A stretch of 34,353 bases of DNA from Plantago elongata (GCA_036897095.1 JAYMSP010001243.1:1-34353), one strand, 5' to 3'; positions 11,641 to 26,619 are shown, numbered from the stretch's first letter. A program made the numbers and translations. The notes: a model not told the origin generated them from the sequence alone.

Positions 11641-14600
11641 TAGTAACTCTTCATACAGGAGGAAGGAAAATATATTATTGGGTGTTATAACCCAATTTTT
11701 ATTTAGCAAGGATGCCTTAAAAAATAGGACAAATTACTATATGTTTATGATTAAGGATCCCTTAAGTCTTTATTAAATATATACGTGCGTATACCCTTTT
11801 AATAGATAATATAATTATATAAGGAGTTCACTTTTAAGCATGTAATATTTAATAATTATTTATACCTTAAAGTACGCTGGAGTAAATAAGTCTCTTGTAG
11901 CAGAATACTTTATTTTATACTCTACAAAGAAATACATACTTAATAAATAAGGGGAAGGTATAGTAAACGCCTAATAAATCTTGCTTGTTCACTATATAAT
12001 ATATGCAATAATATAAGGCATTTTTCTTCTTACAGCAGCTTTCCTTGTGTACTTTAAAGTGTACTCGAGTCAACAAGTAATCTATCGCTAGAATTTAATA
12101 CGCATGTCTTAGTGAGTGACTATTTTATTAAGGGAGTAAACTTTAGAGTACTTATATCTACCTTATTAGAATTATAGAAAAATAAATATTAATTCCTCCT
12201 CCTCCATTTCCCAAGCATTATAAAAGAGTACCTAGAGTTCTATTTAAGCATATCTTTATTAATAAATATTAGAGTAAAGTACCTTTTCTAACTGACTATT
12301 TATAAAAGAAAAGGTATTCTTATAGTCTTTCCTTAGTTATAGATTAAGCCTTCTTCTTAGCAATGAAGTATATGATATGACACGCGCTCCTTGTTAATAG
12401 TCTATTAAGTATAGTAATGTCCCCTTACTTTGCTTTGTTAAAAAGAGTCCCTTTATACAAAATAAACATGATTGGGAGGCTTATACACTTATGCTTACGC
12501 GTTATAATATATTTACCATAGATAGTACTTATGTTCTTGCCCAATAAATAGAATATCATCCTTTGCTATGAATGAAGAGAGCGGGTGTACTTAATATTAT
12601 TTTATGTATAAGGGATAGATAAATATCATATATCCAGTAAGTTTCTCAAATATTATTTATAAAGAGCGAAGAGGAATTCCCTATAATTTAATAATTTTTT
12701 GTATGGGTAAATTATACTTCATATATGAAGGACTTATTTAGGGATTATTAATTTCTTAGAAATCCTTAAGAAAGTATATGTATTAATTCTCACCCCATTT
12801 ATTACATATAGGCCACACTTCTTTAGGGCAAGGATGAGTATAACGTTCGTGCACTACAATCACTTTAACTTATTATATAAGGGTACCAAAAAGCCTTTAA
12901 AGCTATTCTTTATTAATACTTTTTTTACTCTTTTCTATATTTGAGGAAAGAAGAAAGATACTATTGCATAACATTTATTTATATGGGAATATTTAAAAAG
13001 AGAAGTATATATACTATTATTTAAGATTATTTAAGGTAAAATAAAGGTAGATAAAAGTAAAGACTGAACCTATAAACCCTTAGTATAAGGTTTATAAAGG
13101 CCTAGCAAATAATTTCGTGTAGAGGGATACATTTATAAAATACAATTCTTGTGCCTACAAAGAACTAGTAAATAGGGCTTACATATATTTCTACTAAATA
13201 AAATTAACCCTAGGCCATGTATAGTCTTATCTGTAAATTATTATCTATAAATCAAGGACTTTTTATTATAGCTTTATTATATTTAAATTATAGGAGTAAA
13301 AGGTACTTTTCTATCTATACTCTATAGATTTAGTGTTAAGGGAGTACTTAGAATAAGAAGTATAAAACACCCTCTTTTAAAAAGTAACCTAGTATATTAA
13401 AGGGAATCTTCCCCTTACCAAATTATTTTTATAATAGTTGTGCTTAAGTTACCTAAGTCTTCTTATAAAGTAATTATTAAAGGTTAAGCTCTCTTCTTTC
13501 TTTACGTCAAAGGTTATCTTAAAAGTACTAAGGGCTATATTCAATAGTGTAAGAACTTTCCTCTATCTTCTCTAGTAGTCTATTTTTAATATGCATATTA
13601 AATTATTCATAAATATAGCTAGTCCACAGGTAAATGTCTTAAGTGAATAAGGTACTATTATAGTGCTGTAATAAAGTGTTGTAATTCATAAAGGTATTTT
13701 TTTTAAGAAAGACATAAGTTATTATTATATAAGTTATTGAAGTATAACGAGTATTTGCCTTATAAGTGAAGTAAATATATTATATTACTTAAGGAGTATT
13801 CATTGTTAAGAAAATTCTAAGGTACTCTATACAAGATAAGACTTCTTGCCCCTAGAATTATACAAGACTTCAAGGGTAACTTACTCATTTTAAAGAAGTT
13901 TAAAATTAAGTTTTTCTTCTCTTTCTTCTATCTAATTATTTTTATACATAAATTACTAATTATTATAAACCTTCTAAATGCATTTATATTAAACATCTGC
14001 AGTTCTATAGGACCTCCTTTTATTAATGCATAGTTATCTTCTCTATGACTACTAATAACTACTTATAAAGGTAAATAAAAGGTAAAACTGGGGATACACT
14101 CTTCTTTCAGATAATTATCAATACTTCTAGGGTATTCTTACATAATTAAGTTTAAGTCACTTGCGTCTTAAGAGAGAGGGGTATGCTTATTTTATTCATA
14201 TACCTCAGTAGCGAGTATAATTATATCTAGGAGTCTAATACTTAAGCGACTTTCTTTATAATATATCCATAAAAGTTAAGGATAAATATCTCCTACTTTA
14301 TAACAAGCAAGTGCCTTTTGTATTATAAACATGGTTGGTTAGTAATATTATTTTCCTATAAAAGTTAATTTCTGAGCTTCTCCCTACATAAGTATTAATA
14401 AATAATTACTTCTAGAACTCGTGTAGAATATGCATATTTTAAGTAAGTACAGATTATAAAGAAAGTACTTTCTTTATAATTATGTTTAAGGAGAAGCTTG
14501 TTATATTATTATATTATGCTCTTGAATTTTTATTAGATACAAGACTTCCCTAATTTATAGAGTTATTATAGTTTTGCCCTTTAAGGGCGCGAACTATTTT

Positions 14601-15957
14601 ATTATAAAACTAACTATTTTTGAAAGATAGGAAGGTCTCATTAGTTATAGGTGTCTTTATCAAAGGAAAGAGTAGCTCTCAAATCTTACCAAAGCATTTG
14701 TTTTGTAAGGTATTTAGTAACTTGGCATAACACTAAGGCACGAATAGTTATTAAAGAGTAAAACTTATGCTATACCATATATTAGGCAAAATATATTTTT
14801 GAGTCTATATTTAATATTTAAGGACAACTTCTTGGGTACTAATTAAAAGTCTTGAGTATTCGTTAATAAAAGGTGCGCAATCTAATCTTATATACAATAA
14901 ATAAAAACGGTTTCTTTGCGCAACTAAGAAGGGTTATCCTACCACTTTCTAATTATTAAGTATAAAGAAGGGAAGAATTATCCTATAAATAGCTAGCACC
15001 AATCTTTATTCTATAAAATAATTACTGAAGTAAGGTGACATAGTACCTTCTCATTTTGTATAGGCTCTAGTTAAAGGAGATCTCTTAACTCTTAAGTGAC
15101 ACATTCATTTCTTAAATGCTATAAGCTTAATAAAAGTGTAAAGAACCTCAATAAAATGGTTTTACTTGCTTTGTATAAAGAAGGAAGAGACGTATTATAG
15201 GGATACTACTACAAGTGATAAATATCTAAAGTTCTAGTAAAAGGAGGAGCTTGTAACCCTTTATTTGTTAGTGGCTCTTAGGCATGCATATAGTATTCAT
15301 CCTTAAATGTGCTCCTATACACGGAATACTTTAAATGAATAGTTAGCTTTATAAGAAAGAAAATACTGTATTTTTAAACTTTATAAGAGAGGTAATCTAT
15401 AACCAATATTTTTTCTTTTAATTAAGAGGTGCCTTACTTACTGTTTAGGTCTTCCTATATAAAAGAAAATTCTAGCTTAACAAGTATTAATGTAAAATAG
15501 GTGTTCTTAACTGTACTTAGTAATTACATATTTTAGAGGTAGATCACCCCTTTACGTATTTTGCCCCTTTTGCATATTTATTGCGCAAGAGTACTTAATA
15601 GAGTATTCCCTTATATTAATATTATTAATAATGAAATAAAAGAGAAAAGTATACTTACTAAAAATTTTACTTTCTCCTAGCTAGAGTGCACGTATAAATA
15701 AACCCTAATCTATAATCTAGTTGTTAAGGAATAGATGCCTTTATTATATAAAATATAAAAGAGTTCACCCTAAGCGCTTTTATATTATAATAAAGCTTAC
15801 TCAGTCAATACACATATATATATAGAAAAATACTTATCCCTAGCGTATGCTCTACTACTCCTGCAGTCATTAGAGCTGAGTAAGCCCTTTTCTTAAAATT
15901 TAATAAGAATCTAAATCTTAGTTATCGAAAGTTAAGTATCCCTCTATAAACACTTGT

Positions 15958-16011
15958 TTAAATACTATATATTAGTAAGCTAAGGTATTATCTCTAATAT
16001 ATAGTATTTAA
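15958..16011. repeat. Perfect 18-bp inverted repeat with 18-nt loop
   Basis: The left arm at 15,958-15,975 (TTAAATACTATATATTAG) is the exact reverse complement of the right arm at 15,994-16,011. They are separated by 18 bases, 15,976-15,993. As single-stranded DNA or RNA it would fold into a hairpin with an AT-only stem apart from two G:C pairs. It may be a relic of a small inverted-repeat element or simply a cruciform-prone site. There is no T run marking a terminator and no gene beside it. Confidence 0.55.
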
Positions 16012-17040
16012 GCACGAATTATTAAGGATCCTATTATACAGTAATAAGGGTACAAGATCAAGTACCCCCTCTTCTATACTCTATAAGGAAATAGGCTATA
16101 ATACTAGTTTAAATGGTTAAGTTATAGCGAAAAAAGGAATCTTTTTCTATAAAATACGTATTACTCTCACTCATTAATTATAAATAGGATGGTATAAGGA
16201 ACTCTCTATGTTTTATGTTTTTATATAGGATGTAAATAACTCTATATGATAAGGAAAGTATATGCTAGTAACCTTCTATCCTATTATAATTTATGAAAGT
16301 ATTTATCTCTTAAGTAAGATATTTACTAGGACCTTCTATAACCTCCCTTAAATAGTTACCTTATCAAAAATAAAACTTCATATTTCTTAGTCTTTAAGAG
16401 TTGTCTCCTAAACAATGCTTCACACTTTATATAGCGAGTGGTGTCAAATCCTCAAGTCTCATATTATGTTTGTTTAAAATAAAGTACTAAAATATTTTTT
16501 AGTATAATTCCCCTAATAATTCATTTAGTCATAGAAGTTTATACGGTAAGGGAAGCATTTCCTTAGAGGGCACCGATGCATATTCTATTGTATTAGCTCC
16601 TACTCTAGTAATTAATAAGCCCCTTTCTCCTAGTATGAAGTTATTGCTCTTATCTTAAGAGTACTTAAAGGAAGAGCACAGGCTTACCCTTATTAATCTA
16701 TAAAGACATACCCTTGTATTTTATATGAAAAGTAACTTGTAAATACTTTCGCCTAGGGGATAAAATAATATAAGGGAGGAAACTGCCTTTGTATTTAATG
16801 ATTATGACGTTACGCTATATTTTTAATAAATTTCTATTACTCCAAATTTTTAATCAAAGTATCTCTGGAGTAATACATGCCTACTAGAGAGTTGTCTCGA
16901 TCTATAAAATAAAAGAAGCATACTACAATTAAATTTTATAAAAACTACTATATTTCCATATCTATAAGTAAACTCATTATTAAACAAGTAATTAAGCATC
17001 CCCTCTTAGTAAGAAAAGTTTCCTATAACCTTTACTTTAT

Positions 17041-17075
17041 AAGCCGGTGGGCCTTGCCTGCCCAACGAATAAGTA
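17041..17075. other. Small GC-rich patch inside the desert
   Basis: A run of about 30 bases near 17,041-17,072 contains GCCGGTGGGCCTTGCCTGCC, with several TG dinucleotides and a CpG. It lies inside text that otherwise averages about 30 percent GC. No coding frame passes through it. It may be a remnant that the mutational process missed. Confidence 0.4.
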
Positions 17076-17296
17076 AGAGTTCTCTCTAAGTACATAAACT
17101 CTTTGTATGATAAAGATACTTGGTATATAAATCTTTATCCTAAACAATATTGCCTAGTAAATGGGAGTAACGTACTTTCCAATAGTTTTACTGAGTACTT
17201 ATCTAAATAAGTTTATAAAGTGACTTAATTATGTTCTTACATAGGAGAGGCCATTTACAAACTTAGAATTTACTTTTGAAAGGGCTATAGAAGTAA

Positions 17297-17314
17297 TATA
17301 TATATATATATATA
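17297..17314. repeat. (TA)9 microsatellite
   Basis: Nine uninterrupted TA units occur in the desert. TA tracts are expected where TpA is so enriched, so no function is inferred. Confidence 0.85.
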
Positions 17315-18959
17315 ACAATTTACACAAATGCCAGGGGCCGATTTTAAAACACTTGTACCTTAGGAAAAACTTAGTAAATACAAACCTTAAAGATATATTT
17401 GTGCGCAATCTTTTACTAAAGAAGAATGGCACTTGAGTACGTCCTCTTATTATATTTTTAAGTTATTTATATAATAGTTTATAGGAAAGACTCCCCTTGC
17501 ATAAAATTAAATGTATTTACTACGCCCTTTAACTTAAAATAAGTATGGCTAAACTCTTCTATGTATCTCTTAGATCTATTTTGTGGAAGTGTAAGGCGTC
17601 TCTCTAGCCTCTATATAATGATGTCTTGTTAAGTAATAACTTTTTTTATAAAACGTAAGTTTACACGTAACTCTACACTAGAGGTAATTCTATTAGTAAT
17701 AAAGATTTAAAGGCTCTCTTCTTGATGAAATAGTACGCGCGCTCTTAGTTAGTTATATACCCTATTACTTTATAGGGTAGAATATTTGTACTATCTTACA
17801 CACTTACACAAGTTATTAAAGAGGAGTTACTCTTGCATTATATTTTATAAAGATTTATAGAAATTCTTTCTTCCCTTACTTAAGGAAGAGTACTTGTACC
17901 ATCTATTATAGAACATGTTACTAAGATCTATTACTATGATTTTATAATATATTAGAGAAAGAGTCTCTTGGAAAGTATCTAATATTTATTAGTGGAGATC
18001 CTACTTTTCCAGTTACTACGAACAATATTTTTATATTTAACAAATATTTATATCTTATTTATACATACTTAGAAAAGTTTCTACTAGAAGTAGCTATAAG
18101 GTGGTCTCAGTACCTCCCACTAAGCCTTAAGAACTTAAAGTTATAGAAAGTTATACGTTAAGCCACTTACTTACTTTATATAAAATACTATTAGAATAGT
18201 CGAAAGGAGATTCTATTAAGAACTCTATGTTTACTAAGATATAGTCTCTTACTAAAGTAGTAAAGCATATTCCCTTACTACAATAAATATGACTCTACAC
18301 TAATAGTAGATTACTTAAAAAGAAAGAACATAACTTCTCTTATATAATAAATTTCTTTATAGAGTTACTATATTTAGTAAAGGAGATATTACTGCTTTAT
18401 CAGAGGAGAGTACTTTTGCACTTAAAATTATAAATAATTTCGTGATACTAAAGTAGATACTTACTCCCTAGAATACTTTAATAATTAAGCATACTTAAGC
18501 AAGAAATAACACTGTGTATACTTCTCAAGAGTAAGGTATTACATAAAATCTCTTATCTTGGGCAAAGAGTTTAGTTTCTTCATAAAATGGGAGTGTTACC
18601 TTAAGAGAGTCCTTATATTATACCTTACAGGAAGAAGGAGTTCTCTATTCTTTACGTATTATTTATTTATAGATTTATACTTAACATGCTTAAATAAACA
18701 TTGAGCAACTACTTAATAAATTAAAAGAATATTTAACCCCTAATCCCACACTCTATATGTTATAGGAAATATTGCTGCTTATTTATACTTATACGCAAAA
18801 TATTTTAGAGAGAAGAGAGCTACATGTATATTTAATATTTAAGAAAACATTATCTCTTATTTATTATTAATTGGGTAATCCTTACTAATATCTATTTTAA
18901 TTGTAGAGTTATAATTATACCTTAATTATACAAGATATTATATTTAAGTCAGACTTACA

Positions 18960-19390
18960 AAGAATAGACTGTGCCTAACTATGGAAAATAATGTAATCTT
19001 TATGAATGGGGCTTAGCCTCCTGGCCTTAGTACTTAACTATTATTACTATATACATAATACCCTGGAAATGGCTCCTAGGAGAATACTACTATTTTAAAT
19101 TTTTTTTATAGAAGAGACTTTTATAGTTGAAAATTATTGTACTTGAATTATGCTAGAACATGCCTCCTTGTACCAAAGCACCTAGAATAATTAGGCATAG
19201 ATAGGTTAGCGCCCTTATTACACTAGTTACACTAGAAAGTTTAAGTAACTAAAGAGTAACTCACTAATAGATACAAGTAAAGTATGAGACTATATGAAAA
19301 TCTCCTTTTGCATCCTACATGCCCTTAAAGATACATGAGCACGAAGTTGCTTCTTATCTTACTTACAACTTTGCCTTGCAGATAGAGCGA
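18960..19390. other. Patch of weaker CpA/TpG depletion within the desert
   Basis: Here TG and CA dinucleotides are clearly more frequent than in the surrounding desert. There are 9 TG in 18,961-19,080, against 1-2 per 120 bases in the counted stretch at 18,061-18,300. At 19,321-19,380 there are 4 CA and 4 TG. The first half is TG-biased and the second half richer in CA. No open frame of useful length survives. It may be a younger insertion, or unique sequence between mutated repeats. Confidence 0.4.
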
Positions 19391-22300
19391 CTTACGTATT
19401 TAATAAAATAATAAAAGGTGTATTTTATGCATAATTAAGAAATTAGGTACTCTATTAAGTGATCCAAGCTTAAGTAAACTAGCGTATAATATAATTTTTA
19501 TATAATAAGTAACTGACTCTTAAAGAGTTATATAATAATATCTATTTACTAAATAAGAGGGTAGAGCATAACCCTAAATAGATTTTGCTACTTTAAGCAA
19601 TGTCTTCCTTTCTTAATTAAGAATTAATATAAACAAACACCTATACTTTGGAGAAAGTACTACTATGATGAGAGTGTTAATAGATATTCCTAGTTTAATA
19701 ATGATATGTTAGCTAATTATATCTTAAAATAATTTAATACCTAAGACTTTTGTAAGCTAATTATAAAAAAGTATACTCGCTAAACAAAGAGTTGTAATAT
19801 TGTAAAAGTGAGTATAAACAAGTACTTGTATACTAGCACCATTATAGACTCTTATAGTATGAGAGCTTTTATTTAATTATATTTATTATACTTAATATTA
19901 TAGTGAAATCTTATTTATGAAGTCCTTATCTTAAATATCTAGTGACTTTATTATATAACTAATTTTAGTAAACTATGAATTATATCTTTTTATAAATAAG
20001 ATCTTAACAAATACTTAAGTGCTTTTTTGGAAAAGAGGGTACCTTTTATACTTCTCTAAAATTGAGACTTATTTATAATTTAATTGCGCTCGAGGATCTC
20101 TCTTTATAACAATGTATCTAAAATAGTTAGAAGAAGGAGAAGGTATGCTAATCTAATATTCTACTTTAGAAGCTCAAGTACTATAATTTATAGAGAGCTA
20201 TTTCACATACTTGAAAAGAAGTTACATATGAATAATATTGTCTAACTAATGCTATAGATTTAAGGTATTTATAGCGCACTCCTCCTATTATATAAAACTT
20301 TCATTTTGTACCTACATAACTAGAGGAACTTACATAGCATACTAAACTAGAAATTATAAGTAGTTAGGACAAGTAATCTATTACTTACTATACTAGAAAA
20401 ATTAGACTATAACACAGAATTACAATGTTATCTTATCAATTTAGGCCACTAATACACATTATAAAAGCTTTTTAAAGAATAATCTATAAATAAAAATGAG
20501 TACACCTTATTTTTATTCATATAAAAGCAAAGACTTAAGGAGTAATACTTACATATTATTTAAGTTTGCTTTGTCTCTTTATATATTCTAACTGCAGTGA
20601 ATGGTGCCTTTAAGGGTATTTCTCTAGCATATCTAGGCTATTTTATAACTAAGCTTGATTACGCATTTACATGGCTATTAATTAGAAAAGAGAACAGGTT
20701 TACAAAGAGCTTACACTATTCCCCCTAGAGTACTCACTTTGAGTTAACCTTAGAGAGTGCCCTTTTATAAATATACTAAATACTTAAGCAAGCTTTATAA
20801 AGAGAGTATTCACCTAAGAGGTATTCATGAATTATATTATGTTTCTATATAATAGAAAGAGAGCTTACTCCTATTACTCTTAATTATAGTTATGGCTTAA
20901 ACAAACTATTACAATACAGAACTAGTATACCCTATATTTTATTAAATGCTTGCATAAAGAAGCCGGCTTACATACTCATCCCTTTTTAAATTATGCATTA
21001 GTACACAGTAAACCCCTCTAATTCTATGATAGGAGGAGTACTCTAAGTAACTTATTATAATAAATTATAATAAAGCTAATATCTGGTCCTTAAATAATTA
21101 ATAAACTACCTTTGCCTTTATATCTTACTTATAAGAATATATTGTATTTAGTAAGTTATCTTAAATATATGTACTTGCTCTCTTGTATAACATCTATAAT
21201 TAGGTAAAATAATGAGTATGCACTATTAGAAGGAGAGTCTTTAATAATTACACTTTCCTTATTTAGAAAAGCAGCTTTTCTAACTAAATATACTTAAAAA
21301 AAGGGAGCTTCTATTACTTGTGGGTATCTTAGTACATAAAAGTTAATTCTCCTTTTACTCTATGTATACTACTTTCACTTTCCTTTAATAACTCTTTAAT
21401 AATAAAGAATGCTTTTTAGAGGTATACTAAAGAAAATACATGCTTTCTTGATAGTAAAGGCAAACTTATTTTATATAACTAGTAAAGATACTTGCTAAAG
21501 GGAGGCTTATATTTAGTTACTTAAATAGGAAATACTTGGTGCAGGAGGATGTCTTATTCCTCTAAAACTATATGTATGATATATTAGTTAATTAAGTAAA
21601 CCTTCTATAACCATATTTTAATTTTTAGTAGTAGAAACTTTAGTTTTAGGTCCTTTAGGGATTTATAAAAAATAAATTTGCCAAGATTTTAACCTATACA
21701 AGTACAAAGAAATAATTGGTTTAGAAGTGTTCTTATAAATTATATTCTTAAGGGATAAGATTATAGTAGCTTCTTCCCTAAACTATATGATGCTTTAGTT
21801 CTATTTAGCGTCTAATTGTTGTTGCACTTTCTTATTTCTTTATAGTTAAGTATTTAATAAAATAACTTGGCTTTTTATGTAATCAAGGTATATATTCTTG
21901 CCCCGCAGGAAGGGGAAGTACTCTATTTTCTAGTAATAGCTTAATTTTTATTTGCTATAGGTAAAACTTAGCTCTTTCAAGATACATCCTTTATAAATAT
22001 ACTTACTCTCTTATACTTTAAATAGAATAGAATACTAGGCTAATAATAATAAAGGAGTAAAAAAGTAAAAGGTGTTCTTCTCCATGACTAAAAAGGTTAT
22101 TTCTAGAAAGGCCTCTCAAGTAAGATAAGTAACTAGAGTCTATTTGTAATACGTAAGGAGCTCTCTTATAGCTTAACCTAGATACTACTTCGGATAAAAA
22201 CCTAACTATTATAGGCGAATAGGGTATTCTACTTGTTAATATTATAATTATTTAGACATCAATTATGCTTTAACATATACTCACTAATAAGATATCTATT

Positions 22301-23115
22301 TATAGTCGATACGCGCTAGTATTTGTAAACCTTGCTTGAAAAAGCCGAGTACTTTTCTATTAGAGTTACCCCTTAAGAAATAGCGTAATCTATACAAAAG
22401 TACAGGTCTCTTCTTTAAGAAAGTATTAGTAAGCATAAACCTTGCATTATAAACGGGGAATAACTAGTAAATAGTCCCTTAAGCAAAGTATTTATTAATA
22501 AAACAATCATAAACACTTCTATTAAATAGGTTGGTTGTTAGAAAGGATAAGGGCACCTTTATATCTCTTTATAAACGTGTGTAAATTCCTTGAATATCTA
22601 GTATAACCTATTTAATATGACGTAGTAAGAGAGAATTACTCTGTCTATCTTTAGTTAATTAAGCCTATAAAATATTGTGATGAGGACATTCTTAGTTATA
22701 TTTATAAAAAAAATAAACGTTATATAAGTCAACTTCTTTATTTGCATACACTTTAGTTCTATTACTAGTAAGGGCATTTTATCTCTTTAAAAAGCATACT
22801 TATTAAATGAAAGGCTATACTTTCTAAGCACTCCCACAGTTATTAAGGGAAGATATTATAGTGAAATAGTACCTTCTACTAAAATACTGGAGAAATTTCC
22901 CAGAAGCTTTTCTATATTTTTAACCTATGTCTAATAAAGAGTGCTTTAATGTATACCGCTATCTTAAGAAGGGATATTCTCTCTAAAGTCTTAACAATAC
23001 ATATTTTAATTAATAACCTGCTAGTAAGAAAGTAGGTATAGAATACACCAGATTTTATAAGTAATTCTCTTTTAGATAAATATTTTAAGTAACCTCCAGT
23101 TTTATAAACAGGAGT

Positions 23116-23133
23116 TTTATCTATATAGATAAA
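23116..23133. repeat. 18-bp perfect palindrome
   Basis: The sequence TTTATCTATATAGATAAA reads identically on both strands. It is AT-rich and sits in gene-free DNA. It could form a small cruciform or bind a symmetric protein, but in TA-rich sequence it may be fortuitous. Confidence 0.6.
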
Positions 23134-26100
23134 TACTAGGATACTCTCTTTTATACTACGAAATTAATAAAATAGTTCCTTATATTTAACAATGCAATTA
23201 AATATACTACTCCTTTAAGAAGATAGAATGCGAGGCCTAACACAAGTAGCTTCTATATTTTATAATTACACCAAAGGGTATGCTTAACACTAGTGGTAAG
23301 TTGTGCACCTTAATACTTTTCTATATAAGATTAAAAAAAGGAGGAATTATATCTTTTGTATTAATTCTTAAAAAGTAGGGCTACAACTACTTGATTTAAC
23401 AAAGAGCGAATACTAATACTTTTTTAGACTCTTATAGTGTCAAAAATTGCTCAAGAGATTATATCACCTTATTTAAAATAAAAGGAGCTAGAGAATGTAC
23501 TACTTCCGCATATTGCTTAATAAATAATAATTATTATAAATCTATTACTTATGCTTAAAATAGTATTCATTAGAATAAAATTCCCTATAGTAGAGTACTT
23601 AAATAAGCAAGATATTTACAGCATAACTAAGAGATTGTATAGAGAGCGTAATTAGTATAATAATTGATATAATCGAGACTTGTTAGACCTCATTTATAAA
23701 GAGAGAAGTTACTTATGCTTTTACTTAGAGTTACTCCCTTTAGTTATAGAGATATATTATACTTCTTAAGTTATGACAAAGAGATTAATGCTTCCTTCTT
23801 TTGCTTAAAGAGAGAGTTTCTTAAATAATTTATAATATTATTTTTAAAGGGTATTCCTTTAGAGACTAGAGCTACTTCTTTGTATAAAGTACTCTTAAGC
23901 TAACCTATATATATATAGTTAAGAGACCTCCTTAAGTAATCTTTTTAGAATAACTTTTTTAATTTGTATAGTAAAGGCGCTAGTAATTTCTTAACTAATA
24001 TAAAGCAATAAAATAATAACCTCCTTTTATAATAGAGTAAATTTGCTTGGTACAAGGGTAAGTCTTTCATAATACAAGGTATTTATTGAGTTAATACTAT
24101 AATAGACTTTTTATAGAATACGTAGAATTTTATAGAGGAGTTTTTAATATCTTAATGATATCTTATTAGATACTAGAGTATTAGAGAGGAAAGGATTATC
24201 CCTTTCAAGATACCTTATTAAGTGAGTTAACTCCCATCCCAAAGACTTATCTATTATATTTAGCTAGTTAACTAGAGCGAAAACTATTTCTAGTTATTTT
24301 ATAAAGAGTTAAGTCATATTCTATTTTAAAAGGAAGCGCGTAACCATTTCTACGAAATACATTTTTGTAAAGAAGAGAGCTCTATTTATCCTTTACTAGA
24401 GAAGAGTTAGTTGTAATATGTTATAGAAAATATGCGTGCTCTAAGTAACTAGTAATAAATATAAATAGGCGTACTTTCTACAGTAACAGTAAATATATAG
24501 ATAATTCTCAACGTTAGTAACAGTACTCCCATCTTTAAGGTGTAGTTAATAACGGAATTCAAAGTAATCCTCTCGCTAATATTTTTATCTAAATAAAGTA
24601 CTTTCCTTTTTCTTAGTTACATAAATGGGTAAGAAAAGTCTCTTTTATATAGTATAATAAAATTAGGATTCTCCTTTCTCTTTATAATAAGGCAATTATT
24701 TTAAATTTATGCCTATAATTTCACAAATATTAGAGATTAACTCCTCCTCTTTCAGTAACAATGTAGGGGTGTCTCGTCCTTCTTTCATAAAGTATTAAAA
24801 TAGCGCTCTTTAACTTATAGAACTTATAGCTTTTATACCATAGCACCTTCCCTTTCATAGAGTATCTAGACATATACAGAAGAGTGGCTCGTCTTGTTAT
24901 TAATAAATTTATACTTTATGGGTTACTTAAAAGAGTAAATACACTCCTAAAGATACCTAAGAGATTTTACATATAATATTATATCTTAAATGCCTTCTAG
25001 TGAGATACTTAATACACTCCTTAACGTACACTACAGAGCTGTTTAGGATCATTTGATCTTTTTTAGTTAGTATAGTTTAAAGATTTATCCTTACACTAAA
25101 TAGGAGCTCTAGAGCCTTAATAAATTATACATTTATAAGGTAATAATTCTTACTCTGTATTCATTTTGACTAAAAACGCGAGGGAAATCTTATATCTTCC
25201 TACTTATAGTATAATTATTTAAGATAACATTATAAGGCAAGACATAATTCCTTCTTCATTTCTTATACTATTTATATAGTTTATAGAATACACCCCTTAA
25301 GTTATTAATAAAATATGTCTTTAAACACAAGTTACTAATTTATAAGAAGGGTTCTTACTCAATTTTTTATAATACCTTGGATATAGTACTATGAATAAAG
25401 GAGAGCTCCCCCTGTACTTGTAAATGTTAGACTTGAAAAGATACGTGCTTACTCTTCAATATATTTCATAATGAAAGCTTAAGAAGTTGCTTGAAAATAG
25501 GTATTATATTTTTTGTATTTTATTTTAAAGCGATTTCTTACTATACAAGCAAAGGGTTTTTAAGTAACTTTATTTTGTAAAAATATAGTTTATAGAATAG
25601 GAAACGTATAATCTTGTTATAATTATATCTAGTAAGTAAAGTCTCTGTAAGTATAAAGTACTTCCCCTATAAGCACATTAATTAAGATGCCCTGTCTTAA
25701 AAAGTATATTTATTCACAAATAAAAATAAATACTTTTCTTAGAAAAGGCCTATACTAGTTCTAGTTGCCTAGTGTACTTTATTAGTAAGTACGCTTATTC
25801 CTTCTTCAAACATAGAACTTTTTTTAAAGGTTTTTATAACACTCTCTTCTAAGGTACAAGCTTCATGTAAATATTTAATAAGGAGATGATGGTAGTACTT
25901 TCTAGGAACTTTAATACTTAATCAGGGAAATACCCCGCGACTCTTTCTAGAGTCTACTATTATACTTGTTAGAACACCTTAAATAATTACTCCTTATAAC
26001 ATGTGTACCTTAAGGAAGGTCCTGCCTTTAGTTTAGTGAATAATATAGAAGAGGAATAGACCCCTTACAGTTTAATTATTTTTGCTAGGGGTAGTAGTAG

Positions 26101-26619
26101 TCTTTATACTAAATTATAAATAGATAAATAGTATCTGCGTGAATTCTAAAAAGGTATCCATATGCGAATAAGAAATCCCTCGTAAAAGCATACACCTAGA
26201 TCTTTTAAGAACTATAAAAAAAAGAAATATTGTATTTGAGAAAGTCTATTTTATTTAATACTAAATTACAACAACAAGGGCAAAAAAGAGAGCTCGCTAT
26301 TTTCATTTACTAGCATATGATAGAAGACTAGAGTAATTATTATCTTCTTTAGTAGGGTACTAAGAAAGTAAGGTCTTATACTTTATTAGGGAGCTTACTT
26401 ATCAAGGAGAGCGCAATACTTTATGATATAAGAAGAGGGAAAAGATTCACTCTTTATACCCTTTTATATTTATCTTAAGTAAGCGCCATGCCCCAAATTA
26501 TCAAGCGAAAACGCCTTATATCATTAGTTTAATATTTAACGGATAGGGGAGGGGTGCTTTAACTCTCTAAGCGATAATTCTATAAGATACAAATAGAGCA
26601 TACTTTCTTTTTACACAAT

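Noticed and set aside
17229..17432. 67-codon minus-strand frame in the right desert
   Set aside because: It runs through the (TA)9 tract (encoding a YIYIYI run) and has F/K/R-rich text expected from base composition; no motif supports it.
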